Positions 1 through 11,524 of a DNA stretch of 64,000 nt are shown piece after piece. The stretch is from contig OZ038385.1 of the NCBI GenBank assembly GCA_964036045.1, positions 60,669,919 through 60,733,918 of the forward strand, written 5' to 3'. The number at the start of each line of letters is the position of its first letter. Position 1 is the first letter of the stretch. The DNA is from Eutreptiella sp. 'Long Island Sound 2002'. Its lineage: Eukaryota; Euglenozoa; Euglenophyceae; Eutreptiales; Eutreptiaceae. A program made the position numbers and the translations under genes. The notes below the pieces were generated by a model. It was not told where the DNA came from, did no database searches, and was given only the letters and a program-made list of their open reading frames with translations.

Positions 1-329
1 CGCAAAACACGGCACGATATGGCGCACGGCAGGCAGGCAGACACGAGCACGAGCACGGCACCACCGAGCCGGAACAGCACCCTGGGGCTCCCATGGGGAG
101 CACGGGGACGCACCAAGGGGGACTGACGGGGCCTTGCCACTGACGGGGGGTGTGCATATGAATGGCACGGGCGAAGCTGGAAGGACGGCCACAGAGCACC
201 GCGAAGTACCAGATGATGTGTTGTGCATGTAACGCTGCCAGGGCGGGGCTGGGGAAAGGGCACCAAATTTGAAAAACTTTTTACAGCGGTCAAACCACTT
301 ATCATTACTTTTCTCCCCCACGGTGGGGA

Positions 330-1500
330 GACGGCGCACAGTAAAAATGTACCGTGCCGGCCCCACGCAACTGGCACCAACCAACACCGCAACAAGCAGG
401 GCAACTGCGCGCAACAAATCCGACTGCGCAAGCGCCCGCTGCAGCGCCAAGGAACCAACGCCGAACAACCCGACCAAGAGGCGGCTAACACGACCGCGCA
501 CCAACAAAACCACTGCAGCGGCCACGACGTGACGATAAACAGACCGCACGCACGCCGGCCAACACGAAACTGGCCGGACATGCATGGGTCGGTACAGGAG
601 CGGCGTCCAACGGGCTGGCGACACTGTGGTGAGCCACGCCCGCCGACCACCATGCCCACGAACACAGCACAACACTGTAACTCTACCAGTACGAACACGA
701 CCAACCAACGTTAACAAACTACACTACACTACACTTGGACAAACCAAGACGCAAGTAACAAGCACCAACACGGATGTGCCGGCTACACAGACAGGACTTG
801 ATGATAAGACCACCGGCAGCAGCGCGGCGGAACTCACGCGAGCCTAGCCAACCATGAGGCGGCCACGACAACCGCGCACCAACCACACCGCAGCTGCACC
901 CGCCACATGACCGTAAACAGACCACACGCAAGCCGGCCAACGCAAAACCAGCCAGGCGTGCACGGGTCGAAACAAGAACAGCGTCCAACGGGATGGCAGC
1001 ACCGCGGTGCGCCACGCCCGCCAACAACCATGCCCACGAACGCAACAGACAACCGCAACTCTACCATTACGAGCGCCGCCAACCAACGTTGACAAACTGC
1101 ACTACGCTACACTTGGACCAACCAAGACGCAACTGGCCAGCACCGACACAGATGTGCCGGCTGCACAAACAACATTCGGCGATACGACCACCGGCAGCAG
1201 GGCGACGGAACCCACACAAACCAAGCCGACCATGAGGCGGCCAAGACAACCGTGCACCAACCACACCGCAGCTGCAGACGCCACTTGACCGTAAACAGAC
1301 CACACTCCAGCCGGCCAACACCAAACCAGCCAGGCGTGCACAGGTCGAAACGGGAACGGCGTCCAACCGGTTGGCGACACCGTGGTGCGCCACGCCCGCC
1401 GACGACCACATCCATGAACAAAACCGTGACTCTACAATCACGCAACCGACCAACCAACGTCAACAAACTACGCCGAACGGTTAAACGACCGACCAACCAA
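330..1500. repeat. 378-bp tandem repeat, about three diverged copies
   Basis: The motif beginning GACxxTAAACAGACC recurs at 531, 909 and 1287, a spacing of 378 bp. A second anchor, CCAACCAACGT, recurs at 701, 1079 and 1450. The plus strand is very poor in T. The open frames here are Pro/Thr/Arg-rich by-products of that composition and none looks like a real protein. Bases 1-330 hold nothing I recognise. Confidence 0.85.
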
Positions 1501-2297
1501 CCACGACGACCTACTTCGAACCCCCGGCCCCCCGGGAGAGCGCAAGCTCGACCAAGTCAGGAGGCGTGAGTGTGCGCCACGGCATGCGACCCCCGTAGCA
1601 CCTGCTTCTTCAAGTCGCCTCACGCCTACTGAAAACCAACCCAGGTGGGGCTGCCTGCAGGACAGGGCCCTTGGCCTCGCTCCCGGCCCCTGGGCCCCGG
1701 AATCCGGAGGTTGATGAGGATGTGCGATGGGACCCTCCCCCACGTATCATCCGCCCAAAGGAGAGGAATGTGAGACTTTGGTCGAACATGGGTTACCTCT
1801 CTGGGCAGAACCCGCTGTAGGGTACTGCTCGCGGCGACCGCGCCCTTCCCCCATGTGGGGGAGCCGCTTTGTGGGGGCACGTGCAGTAGGGCCCCGGGTG
1901 GGTGAGCAAAAGCCCCTTGGTAAGACCCCCCAGCGGGGCAACCCCAGTCCCGAGTCGACCTACCTACCTACCCTCTAACAAATGGGGGGGAAATAATCCT
2001 CTTCCGGCAAGGGCCTCCATTTCCAAGCCGGTGTCCCCCAACGCCTCAATGTTGAGGGGGGGGGGTATCGTTGATGACAAACTCTATCTTTGTTGGGACG
2101 ACCATTTCCGTTTGATCGTCCTCCGGCTTTGACTTGCCCCTTCAGATGCGAGGTATCTCGATCTCCTCCCCGATCTCATCTAACCGAATATCTACCCGGC
2201 GACGATCCGCCACCATTCGGATTGATGACTCAGTTGATGTGGACCTGCCAAACGGCCTTCTTCGGAATCCGGTTGGCAGGCCTTGACTCCACAGCAT
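1500..2297 (-). other. Probable remnant of retroelement X beyond gag; no intact gene
   Basis: No intact gene is visible. Read on the minus strand, the sequence continues from the duplicated gag end at 2298-2420 into short stretches that look coding but contain several stops. This would fit a decayed start of pol, but no protease or RT motif can be recognised. Short CTAC/GTAG runs lie near 1961-1975 and 2419-2431. Assignment to retroelement X rests only on position and strand. Confidence 0.3.
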
Positions 2298-2420
2298 CAC
2301 GGCTCCTTCCCACTTGGTGGTCTCGGTGCCGCTGGGGTTGCCTGCCTCCCTAGAGAATGGTGGAGTCGGAGTTCTTTGCCCCCTCCTGCTGGTCCGGGGC
2401 ATCGTCGTCCAACTCGAGTA
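2298..2420 (-). repeat. Left copy of a ~124-bp direct repeat (end of retroelement X gag)
   Basis: This segment matches the repeat copy at 7139-7270 with about seven mismatches, roughly 94% identity by eye. Both copies encode, on the minus strand, the acidic C-terminus of the X gag (motif DDDAP followed by QQEGAKNSDST) and its TAG stop. The left flanks of the two copies differ, and so do the right flanks. The copies therefore bracket 2421-7138 as direct repeats. Confidence 0.75.
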
Positions 2421-3599
2421 GGGTAGGTAGGTGCAGTCGGTCGTGGAGAGGCGCCCCTTGGTTCCCCCTGGCGTCGCCCCTGTGACGAACAGGAAGAGGC
2501 TCCGCGCGTGAAGAGGGGAGGCGGCTTAGATCCCGCTAGACCTGTCTGTTGGCCCCCAACTAAGCGGCCCCGGGCAACACCGGGAGGGCTGATCGCCGCC
2601 GGCGTGACATGCTTGTCTTGCCGGGAGGGTGTGCCCCCGTGCTTGCGCACGTCCCCTCCTTTGGGCGGAACCCTAGAGGTTCACCGGACTTCCTGGCGTA
2701 TCCCGTTCCCAAGGCATGCATGCATGTTCTTGGTACTTGGGTTCCGAGGCGCTTGTGTGTCGCACGCTCCGCCTCGAGTCTCTAAGCAGCGCAGGCCTTA
2801 GGATGCAGCCTTACCCCCGGTCTCCGGATCTCGTTTGGCCGGGTCACCTGCATGGCTTGGGCTGCCTCAGTGCCCAGGCTGTGGGCACTGGGTTTCCTAC
2901 TGTTGGCTTGCGTTTGTGGTTGGGTCCGGGTTGCGGTTGGGTGTGGGTTTTGTTAACCCCTGCCAGTCGTGGCTGGGGTCTTGGGTGGGTGTTTTTGGGC
3001 TCGGTTTGTGGTGTTGTCCCTCTTTTGCTTGCTGTTTGTGGTGTTCGTGGTTGGGCTTTGGTGTCGGCCTGCTTTTGGGTCGTGTGTGGTTTCGTGCTCG
3101 TTTCGCTTGCCCCCCGCCGTTTCCGGTTCCGGCGTGCGGTGTGGGCGTGCGTGCTGGGCCCGGGTCTCGGTTGTGCCCCGCCTTTCTTGGCTGGGTTGTC
3201 GGGGTGTGTTCTTTGCGCCTTTTTTTTTTTTTCCCGGTCGCTGGCTGTCCCTGTCCCGGGCCTTTTTGTCTCTCCCCCCATCCCCTTTCTTTCGGGCTGG
3301 GCTGCTGGCTTTTTTTTTTTCGTGTCTGCTTGTTTCGGTGCCCCTTTTCCCGGTGGGCCGCTGTTCCTGGCTTGGTGTTGCCGGTTTTGGCTGGGTGGTC
3401 CCCCTGTGCCTCTTTGGGGGTCCTGTCTTCGGTGCCCTGTGGGTGGGGGGTTTCGCCGCCTTTTGTGTTCGTGGCGGGCGGTTTGGTGGTTGTGGGCTGT
3501 TTTCGCGCGGCCCCCTCTTCTCCGCCCTTTTTTTCTTTTTCTTTTCGGGGGGGGGGGCCTGGCTGTTCCTCCCTTTGCCTTCCCTCGGCTGGCGCTCGC

Positions 3600-5105
3600 T
3601 CTCTGGCTGGTGTGTGGTGTGGTTGGTCCCTCGCCACTCCTGGCGGAGGTTCCTGTGTGCTACTCCCCGCCACTCCTGGCTGGGTTTCGCTGCCGGTGGT
3701 GGTGGGCGGTCCCCGCCACTCCTGGCTGGGGCCCGCTGGCGGCGGTGGTGTGTGGTGTGTGGTGTGTGGCGGTGGTGGGTTGGTGGGGTTGTGGCTGGTG
3801 TGTGGTGTGGTTGGTCCCTCGCCACTCCTGGCGGAGGTCCCTGTGTGCTACTCCCCGCCACTCCTGGCTGGGTTTCGCTGCCGGCGGTGGTGGGCGGTCC
3901 CCGCCACTCCTGGCTGGGGTCCGCTGGCGGCGGTGGTGTGTGGTGTGTGGTGTGTGGTGTGTGGCGGTGGTGTGTTGGTGGGGTTGTGGCTGGTGTGTGG
4001 TGTGGTTGGTCCCTCGCCACTCCTGGCGGAGGTTACTGTGTGCTACTCCCCGCCACTCCTGGCTGGGTTTCGCTGCCGGTGGTGGTGGGCGGTCCCCGCC
4101 ACTCCTGGCTGGGGTCCGCTGGCGGCGGTGGTGTGTGGTGTGCGGTGTGTGGCGGTGGTGTGTTGGTGGGGTTGTGGTTGGTGTGTGGTGTGGTTGGTCC
4201 CTCGCCACTCCTGGCGGAGGTCCCTGTGTGCTACTCCCCGCCACTCCTGGCTGGGTTTCGCTGCCGGTGGTGGTGGGCGGTCCCCGCCACCCCTGGCTGG
4301 GGCCCGCTGGCGGCAGTGGTGTGTGGTGTGTGGTGTGTGGCGGTGGTGTGTTGGTGGGGTTGTGGCTGGTGTGTGGTGTGGTTGGTCCCTCGCCACTCCT
4401 GGCGGAGGTCCCTGTGTGCTACTTCCCGCCACTCCTGGCTGGGTTTCGCTGCCGGCGGTGGTGGGCGGTCCCCGCCACTCCTGGCTGGGGTCCGCTGGCG
4501 GCGGTGGTGTGTGGTGTGTGGTGTGTGGTGTGTGGTGTGCGGTGTGTGGCGGTGGTGTGTTGGTGGGGTTGTGGCTGGTGTGTGGTGTGGTTGGTCCCTC
4601 GCCACTCCTGGCGGAGGTTCCTGTGTGCTACTCCCCGCCACTCCTGGCTGGGTTTCGCTGCCGGTGGTGGTGGGCGGTCCCCGCCACTCCTGGCTCGGGT
4701 CCGCTGGCGGCCGTGGTGTGTGGTGTGCGGTGTGTGGTGTGTGGCGGTGGTGGGTTGGTGGGGTTGTGGTTGGTGTGTGGTGTGGTTGGCCCCTCGTCAC
4801 TCCTGGCGGAGGTCCCTGTGTGCTACTCCCCGCCACTCCTGGCTGGGTTTCCCTGCCGGTGGTGGTGGGCGGTCCCCGCCACTCCTGGCTGGGGTCTGCT
4901 GGCGGCCGTGGTGTGTGGTGTGTGGTGTGTTGGTGGGGTCTCTCGCCACTCCTGGCGGAGGTTCCTGTGTGCTACTCCCCGCCACTCCTGGCAGGGTTTC
5001 GCTGCCGGTGGTAGTGGGCGGTCCCCGCCACTCCTGGCTGGGGTCCGTAGGCGGCGGTGGTGTGTGGTGTGTGGCGGTGGTGTGTTGGTGGGGTTGTGGC
5101 TGGGC
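3600..5105. repeat. ~190-bp satellite array, eight units
   Basis: The landmark TCGCCACTCCTGGCGGAGG, or a close variant, starts at 3631, 3819, 4014, 4202, 4390, 4599, 4794 and 4942. Spacings are 188, 195, 188, 188, 209, 195 and 148 bp. Each full unit carries three CCACTCCTGGC motifs, and a variable TGTGG microsatellite accounts for most of the length differences between units. Confidence 0.9.
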
Positions 5106-5673
5106 GCGCACTCGTCCTTCCGGACGGCCGCTGTGTGCGTGTGTGTTCGTGTGCGTGCTTTGCTTGGCCGGGTCGGGCGGGCCGGCCTCCCGGGCGCGTT
5201 CTGGTGCGCCTCACCTTTTCCTTTGGTTGCTTTGTCTTTCTGCTTTGCTTCGCCCCCTCCGAGCTGGGGTTGCGCCCCTCTCTCTCGCTGCCGTTGCCCT
5301 TCCTCGTTGCCCTGGCGCTGTGTTTTGGTTGTTTTTCTCCGCCTCCCGCTGCCTGGCTCTCCGTGCGCTCGCGCCTTGTTTGTGTCTCCCGCTTGGCCGT
5401 TGGCTGCTCTTTGGTGGTTGCTCCCCCGCCCCCCTCCCCTTTTGTGTCTCGCGGTTTTCGTCGCTCCTGCTTGCCGCCTTGGCGTTTTTTTTTCTTCTTC
5501 TTCTTCCTCTGTGCGCCCCCGTTGTCTCCGGCTTTCTTTGGTTTCCGGCCCCGGGTGCCCTGGGCCTCGGCGCTTGCGTTGTTTGCTTTGGCCTTCCGCT
5601 TTTCGGCTCCCCGTGCGCTTGTCCCTCTTTCGTGCTTTCCACCTGGCTGTTGGCTGCTCCCTGGTGGTTGCTG

Positions 5674-5694
5674 CCCCCCCCCCCCCCCCCCCCC
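5674..5694. repeat. C homopolymer, 21 nt
   Basis: An uninterrupted run of 21 C residues lies within the A-depleted block. The length is likely polymorphic or uncertain in assembly, and it can form G-quadruplexes on the minus strand. Confidence 0.9.
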
Positions 5695-7138
5695 TTTGTG
5701 TCTTGCGGTTTTCGTCGCTGCCGCTCGGTGCTGTGTGCCGTGTGGTGCTGTGCGTCCCTGGGTGCAGTGCTGCGCCACGCTGCTGCGCGTTGTGTCACCC
5801 GTTGTTGTGCTGTCGTGTGCTCTGTTGCGCTCGTTTGGTGCCGCTGCTTGTTGCGCTGTGCCCTCTGGCGCTGCCCGTCGCCCTGGGGCCCTGTGCTCTG
5901 CAGCGCTGTGTTTTGCGGTGTTCCCCCGCTGTGTGTGCTCTGTGCTGTGTGTGTTTTGTTGTGGCGCGGTGGTGCGTGCTGTTGTTCGCCGCTCTGCTTT
6001 GTGCTGTGTGTGTCCCGGGGTGCTGTGCTGTGCGTTTCCTGTGCTCTCCGCTCCGTGCGGTGCTGTGCTTCGCTGTGCTGGTGCGCTCGCGTTGTGCTGT
6101 TCGTGTGGTGCGTGCTGTTGCTGGCGCCTGGTGCTGTGGTGCGCTGCTGTGTGTTGTGCTGTTTCCTGTGGTGTGCCGTGGTGCGGTGCTGGGTCTGGTG
6201 GCCTGTGGTTGTCTGCTGGTGGCGTGTTTCGGTGTCGGTGTCCCTGTCTGGCCGCGTGGTCTGCTTCCCTGTGGTTGGTGTGGTTTGCTGTGGTGCCCTG
6301 CTTTCCTGTGTCGTGTTCTGTGGTGCTGTGCTGTCGCGTGGTGCTGTGCTGTTGTGCTCCGCTGTCGTGTTGTGGTGCTGTTGGGGCTTGTTTTGCCCTC
6401 TCGTGGGCTGTCGTGCTGTGCTGTGTTGTGCTGTTGGTTGGCCGTGCTGTTTTTTGCCCGGTGGTGGTGTCTGCGTGCTGTGATGCTCTTTTCCTCGTGC
6501 TGTGCGTTCCCTGTCTTCTCCGCTCTGTGCGCTGCGGTGCCTTGTTGTGCTGGCTGTGGTGCCCTGCTTCCCTGTGTCGTGTGCTGTGGCGCTGTGCTGT
6601 CGTGAGGTGCTGTGCTGTCGTGCTCTGCTGTCGTTTTGCGGTGCTGTTTGTGTTTGCTTTGCCCTCCTGCGGCCTGTCGTGCGGCGCCAGTGTGGTCTGC
6701 GCTGTTGTTGGTGCCTCGTGCTGTGGCGTGTCCCTGTGCGTTGTGGTGTCTCCCTGGACGTTCTGCGGTGTGGTGGTGCTGCTCTGGTGTGTCGTGGTGT
6801 CTTGCTGTGCTGTGCGTTGTCCTGTGGTGTCCTGCGCCCTGTGCCGTGTCCTGCGGTGCCGTGCTGCCCTGCGGTGCTGTGCTGGTTGGCTGTGCTGTGC
6901 GGTTTTCTGCGCTGCTGGTGTTTGTTTTTCCTTTTGTCCTCTTTTCCTTTGCTAAAAACCCCTGCCGTTTTTCCGTGCCTTTGAAAACCTTCTGAAAACC
7001 AATAATTAAAATGTTTCTTTTTAGAAAATCAAACTCTACGCAACTCAACACAACTCACGCACGCAGGCAAGCAGCAATACCAAGGTGTAGTTTCTGACTT
7101 ACGTGTTGCCACGCGACCGCGAAGATGGTGGTCTTGCT

Positions 7139-7270
7139 TGCGTCACGGCTCCTTCCCACTTGGTGGTCTCGATGCCGCTGGGGTCGCCTGCCTCCCTAGA
7201 GGTTGGTGGAGTCGGAGTTCTTTGCCCCCTCCTGCTGTTCTGGGGCATCGTCGTCCAACTCGAGTTGGCG
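7139..7270 (-). repeat. Right copy of the ~124-bp direct repeat, within X gag
   Basis: This copy is contiguous with the rest of the X gag (7196 upward). It therefore represents the gag side of the interrupted locus. See the left copy at 2298-2420. Confidence 0.75.
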
Positions 7271-7381
7271 CGCCCTGCGGCGTGGCTTGTCCTCCTTCTT
7301 GCCCGACTTCCCCTTTTGGGGTGTTGTCGATCTTTTTCGGTCTTTGCCCGGTGACTTGTTCGTCTCCTTGGGCTTGCTCGG

Positions 7382-7423
7382 GCAATGCTTTTGGAAATGG
7401 CGGTATTGGCCGCAGCCAAAGCA
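7382..7423 (-). other. CCHC zinc knuckle of retroelement X gag
   Basis: Minus-strand translation gives CX2CX4HX4C with all four ligands present. The frame is the same as that of the SR-rich region upstream, across the TAA at 7550. This is the best evidence that the coiled-coil protein is a gag. Confidence 0.85.
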
Positions 7424-9574
7424 TCGTTGCTCGCCAGTAGCGGACCAGGATGTACGTGGAGATGTTCTTGTGCTCGAAGAGTCATCGCGACTTCTTTCCC
7501 GTCCTGTTCCTCTACATGTCCAAGATGACGTGGTAGATGCTGACCCTTGTTATCTACTCCGCGGCCGCCCGACGTCTCGGTCTCGACAGCGTCCTTCTTG
7601 ATGGTCTCGCCAACCCTTATTGGTGTCTCGCCTCGGTGGTCGTGTTCCTGATGTACGGGTGGACGATGCGCTGCGGTCTCGTCCACTTCTTTGCTCTCGT
7701 CGATCTTTCGATCGTGAGCGGTCTCTTCCGCTTCGGTGATTTTGTCCCCGTGACTGTGATCGTTCCGAGCAATGTTCTCGGGAGTCTCGTCGATCATGAC
7801 GACGCTTGTCCTCAATGGCCTTGACGGATTTGGTGTGAACAACGCCCATAATCTGTCGTTGGGATTCTTTAGCGTGGTCAGGAATCACCAATTGTCCACA
7901 AATCCATGCGAAGATTTCGATGTATGAGAATGGACAATATGCCGCTTCATCCTCATGCATCCGGTGTTCCATGCGCTCCCATAATTTATCTTTGGGGCGT
8001 TGCTCGCGAAAGTGGTATATGTGCTCCATCAAGTGCTCCTTTGCATGCTGGTGAGTCATTCCGCCCTTGACCTTGGCACCATGCCGTTGGAAGTCAGCCC
8101 AGAAGACTACCCAAGCTTCAGCCGTCATGTCCTTGGAAGTGTCGATGACGAGCCCCTTAAATTCCGCCTTGACCTTGTGCTCATGCGGCAATACCGAACC
8201 CGTCACAATTTGCCATGCCGCAGCAACGTCATCCTCAACTCTTTCGTTCTCAAGTTGACTTTCCTCGGCTTCCTTGAAGTTCTTATCGTCCAATACCGAC
8301 ATGAGGACCTCGACGTGAGATTCGGGGCTAAAGCGTCGCTGGCGGCGATGTCACCACCGTAGGAAGTCTTTCTCCACTTCTCCTTGGTATCTGGCTCGCA
8401 ATCCCAATGTGGAACTTTTCCATCGTTTTGCATGTTGCCCTTGGTGCAGTCATCAATCCAGGAGTTGGCATCTTTGCCGAACATGCCTGGTTCATCCCTT
8501 TTTTCTTGGTCCAAGGCATGAGTCTCCGTGCCATATTGTCGCTCAGGTCGTACCTCAAGGAATGCAGCGCACTCCCATATACCAGTAGGACGAATGGTGC
8601 GGCCTTTCCTCGACACCGGAGGTTGTAATGCTCGTCCAGGAACCAAAAACTTATCTTTCGTGAACAACCACTCGATTTGTCGCCATCGGAATTGTAGGGG
8701 GGTGTCTCGTGGTGAGTTGTACCAATAGGGAACTTCACGAAATGGGGCCGGCATCCAACTTGGTGATGCCTGCAGTCGTATGGCGTCACTGGCCACTGAC
8801 CTACTTGGCCCTTCATGAGACTCCGTGGCGAAGATGGTCTCCTCATCGTCCCGCAGGGCGTCCATTGACATTGCAAATGTGGTGGTCGCCTTTGTGAACG
8901 GACTCGTCCTGTTGGTTGTTGATGGAGTTGGCATGGACCCGTACATCCTTTCGGCGTCTCGGTCTGCAAGCTCCGTTTGTAGACAGTTGACCATATCGCT
9001 GTACTTCCCGTCCACATCGACCCGGTACTTGACCCAATCGGATTGTACCTCTTCGCGCATGTCTATCGCCTTCTTCTGAATTTTTTCAGCCATGTTGGTA
9101 TTGCACTTCTCTAGGGCGTCGGCCATATCCTCTCGGAGCAATCTGATGCTCTTGGCCATGTCATCCTTGTGATGCTCGATTTTTTCCTTGACCCGACCCA
9201 AATTGTCTCAGACATTCGCCGCTAGTTCATCCAACTCCTCGGTGTTGGTGTCAGCGTTGTCCTCGATTCTTTGGTCCACTTTGTTCAATTTATTCTGAAC
9301 CTCATGGATCTTCTCCTCAATTTTTCGGCAGAGATCCTGGAGCTTGTCAGACCCATCGTCCAACTTGGGCTGCTCCTCGCGGCGTCCGATTGGCTGAATT
9401 TTGTTCTCCACCTTCCCGAGTTCTTCCTCCATGGTGGTCGTCTTTTTCTTGACCTCGTTCAACTCCGTTGAGAACGCTAATTCGACTCCATCAAGTTGTT
9501 CCAGAGTGGCACACTTCTTGTGCAAGGGATTGTGAGTGTCGGTGCCAGGGCTCGGACTCCTTTCCGATCCCATT

Positions 9575-9588
9575 CCACTCTCCTGGGG
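9575..9588. repeat. 14-bp target-site duplication, left copy
   Basis: CCACTCTCCTGGGG is repeated exactly at 15753-15766. The two copies border the insertion 9589-15752. Confidence 0.85.
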
Positions 9589-9659
9589 AGGCAAGTGTAC
9601 GTTACAAACCGCGCCATGGTGGAGGCATACCGCAAGTATGCACACATGCATGCAAAAGC

Positions 9660-10560
9660 CCCGCCCCAGCACGCCCACTCGCATAGGGGGTACGACGGTG
9701 CCAGAACACGCCAAACATGAAAAGAGTTGGGTAAAGAGGGAGCCACGCAAGTATGTTACATGTCACGCCGCGCACGCGGGAAGGACAACGAACAAAGGTG
9801 GCCAAAGAGGTGTGTGGAGCCGTGTCGAGTGCAAGTAGGATATAAACCTACGCCAAACAACGCACGCTACAATACGCCGTAACAAGCACACCACGGTAAG
9901 AAATAGGAGAGGGGAGAATACGTACGAGGCATAAGTAGGTAACATACCACACCACCGCAAGAGTATGAGACCAACCGAGGATGGCAATGGCAACATGCCA
10001 TGGCACGACAAAACTGCCGCTGCCGCACGCCTGTTTGCATAGGGAGCACAACGCCGCCGCGACACACGGAACACGCAAAGATGTGGGTGAGATAAGTATG
10101 TTATACCCACGCAAGGAGCATAACGGCGACAAGACACGCATCACACGAAAAGATAAGGAGAGAAAGGCGGGAGCCGCGCAAGTATGTTACCATGTCGTGC
10201 CACGCCGCGCACACGAGAGAAGCAACGAGCGCCCGGCCCGCGCCACCAACCGAGACCAACGAAGGTGTGGAACCAACCAGGGAGCAGGGAGAGGAATAGG
10301 AAAGAGGGCCCCCACCCACGCAGGGCTCTATTTGCATAGGGAGTACAACGGCACCACGACAAACAACACACGAAAGGGTGTGGGTACGGGAAGAGAGACA
10401 TGAGCACACCATGGTATGGCACAAAGGGGGAGGAGCGTGCGCACACACGTAGACACAAGTGCGAAGGCAGGTATGTTATACGCCGCGACGCCGCAACGAA
10501 CGTGGTGCCAACGATGCACGACGAAGGCCCACATACCCCCACCCTTCCTATTGTCTCACG
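9660..10560 (+). repeat. Diverged repeats in the 5' part of the 9589-15752 insertion
   Basis: A GCATAGGGxGxAC motif recurs near 9683, 10037 and 10335. An AxGTATGTTA motif followed by a CGCCGCG-type string recurs near 9750, 10180 and 10468. Order and spacing (about 300-430 bp) suggest an old tandem duplication. Nothing coding is recognised. Confidence 0.5.
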
Positions 10561-11029
10561 GGGCACAACGAGAGAGAAAGCCAGCGAAGAGAAAGACAGA
10601 GACACACACCAGGGCGGAGGCAGGGAAGACATGCATGCCAGGGAGAAGGGCGAGCAGACGAAAGGGAAAAGAGCGACGAAGCCACGAACGAAACAAGGGG
10701 TAGCCAGCAGCCGAGCAAGGGACGCGCGCAGGGAAGGGGGCACGGCAGACACACGGCACACGGCGGGCACCACACCGCACCGAAGCACCGGAGAGGGGAG
10801 CACCAGAGGGACAAGAGAAAAGCGGCACCACGCACCACGACACGCACCGCACAGACAGCACACACACCGCACACACCCACACCCGCGCCCACAGCAAGTG
10901 GCCAGCGAGCCCCGGCAGCCCGCCCAGAGGGCGGGCACCTGGGGGAGGGGGAGCGCCTGACCCCGGACGCCCCTCATAACGGCGGACGGCACCCCCCCCG
11001 GGGACGCCCTACCGCCAACCCCGGGCGGG

Positions 11030-11524
11030 AAGGGGGAAACGGGAGAGACACAACACCAGGTACCGGCCCGAGCCCCCCGAACCGGGCGCCAGCGCCGCGC
11101 ACACACGGACGGGCCACTGCACCCGCCAAGGCAGTAGTCTCGCACTGCGCCACGCCCCAACCCCTAGGCTAGGCAGCCTCCGCGCCAGCCCAAGGGGGTT
11201 CCACTGGCCAGAAGCCAGTAGCACGGGCCCGGCGGCGCCAGCGCCCCGGGCGACCACGCATTAGGGGGGCGACGCGGTGGGTAAGCGCCCGCAGCCACGG
11301 CTGCGACCTGATGCACTGACCGGGGAGTGGCGAAACGGGGAAGCCGGGGAGGGACGGGGCTCCGAGCCCTGTGAACCCGGGGGACTCCGCTACCAGGCAG
11401 GAGGTGCGTCTTGGAGGGCCCCCCACTAGGACCCGGTGGAGAAATATCACCTGGCCCGACCAGGTGGCCCCCCGGGGCCGAAAGGCGTCTAGTACCCGCA
11501 AAATCAAACCTCAAACCTCAAACC
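11030..11524 (+). repeat. Internal copy of the shared element 3' end
   Basis: Nearly identical to 15250-15752 and 56985-57495. It starts in GGCGGGAAGGGGGAAACG, passes through TGATGCACTGACCGGG, and ends in GTCTAGTACCCGCAAAATC followed by CTCAAAC repeats. Its position inside a larger unit with one outer target duplication means a nested insertion or a concatemer. Confidence 0.85.

Larger units (their letters stand above)
2421..7138. repeat. A-depleted repetitive block inserted near the end of retroelement X gag
   Basis: From about 2840 to 6950 the plus strand contains almost no adenine. TAA, TAG and TGA are therefore nearly absent, and all three forward frames stay open for kilobases. The predicted products are low-complexity Trp/Cys/Leu/Val/Pro strings with no domain, so I do not call them genes. 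The block holds a ~190-bp satellite (separate entry) and, from 5700 to 6900, degenerate GTGCTGTGCT-like repeats. The last 180 bp (6950-7138) return to normal composition. Because direct repeats flank it, I infer an insertion whose T-poor strand is the minus strand, like the other T-poor elements in the window. Confidence 0.6.
7196..9588 (-). pseudogene. gag: Retroelement X gag, C-terminal part (coiled coil, SR-rich tract, CCHC knuckle)
   Basis: On the minus strand this follows in frame from 15767-17674 once the insertion at 9589-15752 is removed. It begins with heptad-rich coiled coil (9593-9000). A globular region rich in W, F and H, possibly capsid-like, follows at about 8350-7950. Next come an Arg/Ser-rich tract at 7750-7600 and a retroviral-type zinc knuckle at 7382-7423 (CFGCGQYRHFQKHC, pattern CX2CX4HX4C). 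An acidic tail ends in TAG at 7196-7198. Three lesions break the frame: TGA at 9208-9210, a one-base shift near 8338-8347, and TAA at 7550-7552. The knuckle after a basic tract is the usual plan of a retrotransposon gag, where it packages RNA. No pol motif was found downstream, so the superfamily is unknown. Confidence 0.7.

Noticed and set aside
3600-5105. CRISPR-like array
   Set aside because: Units are ~190-bp head-to-tail copies without unique spacers, in a eukaryotic retroelement context.
2716-6605. Three giant overlapping forward frames (about 630 to 1,256 codons)
   Set aside because: They exist because the strand lacks A, so stops cannot occur. Products are low-complexity satellite translations with no domains.
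7097-7102. Minus-strand GTAAGT as a splice donor after X gag
   Set aside because: A six-base match with no acceptor or exon evidence; it lies after the gag stop.
9208-9210. Reassigned stop codons (variant genetic code) to explain TAG, TGA and TAA inside X gag and LINE B
   Set aside because: All three stop types occur, together with frameshifts, only in decayed copies. The intact element Y frames use stops normally.
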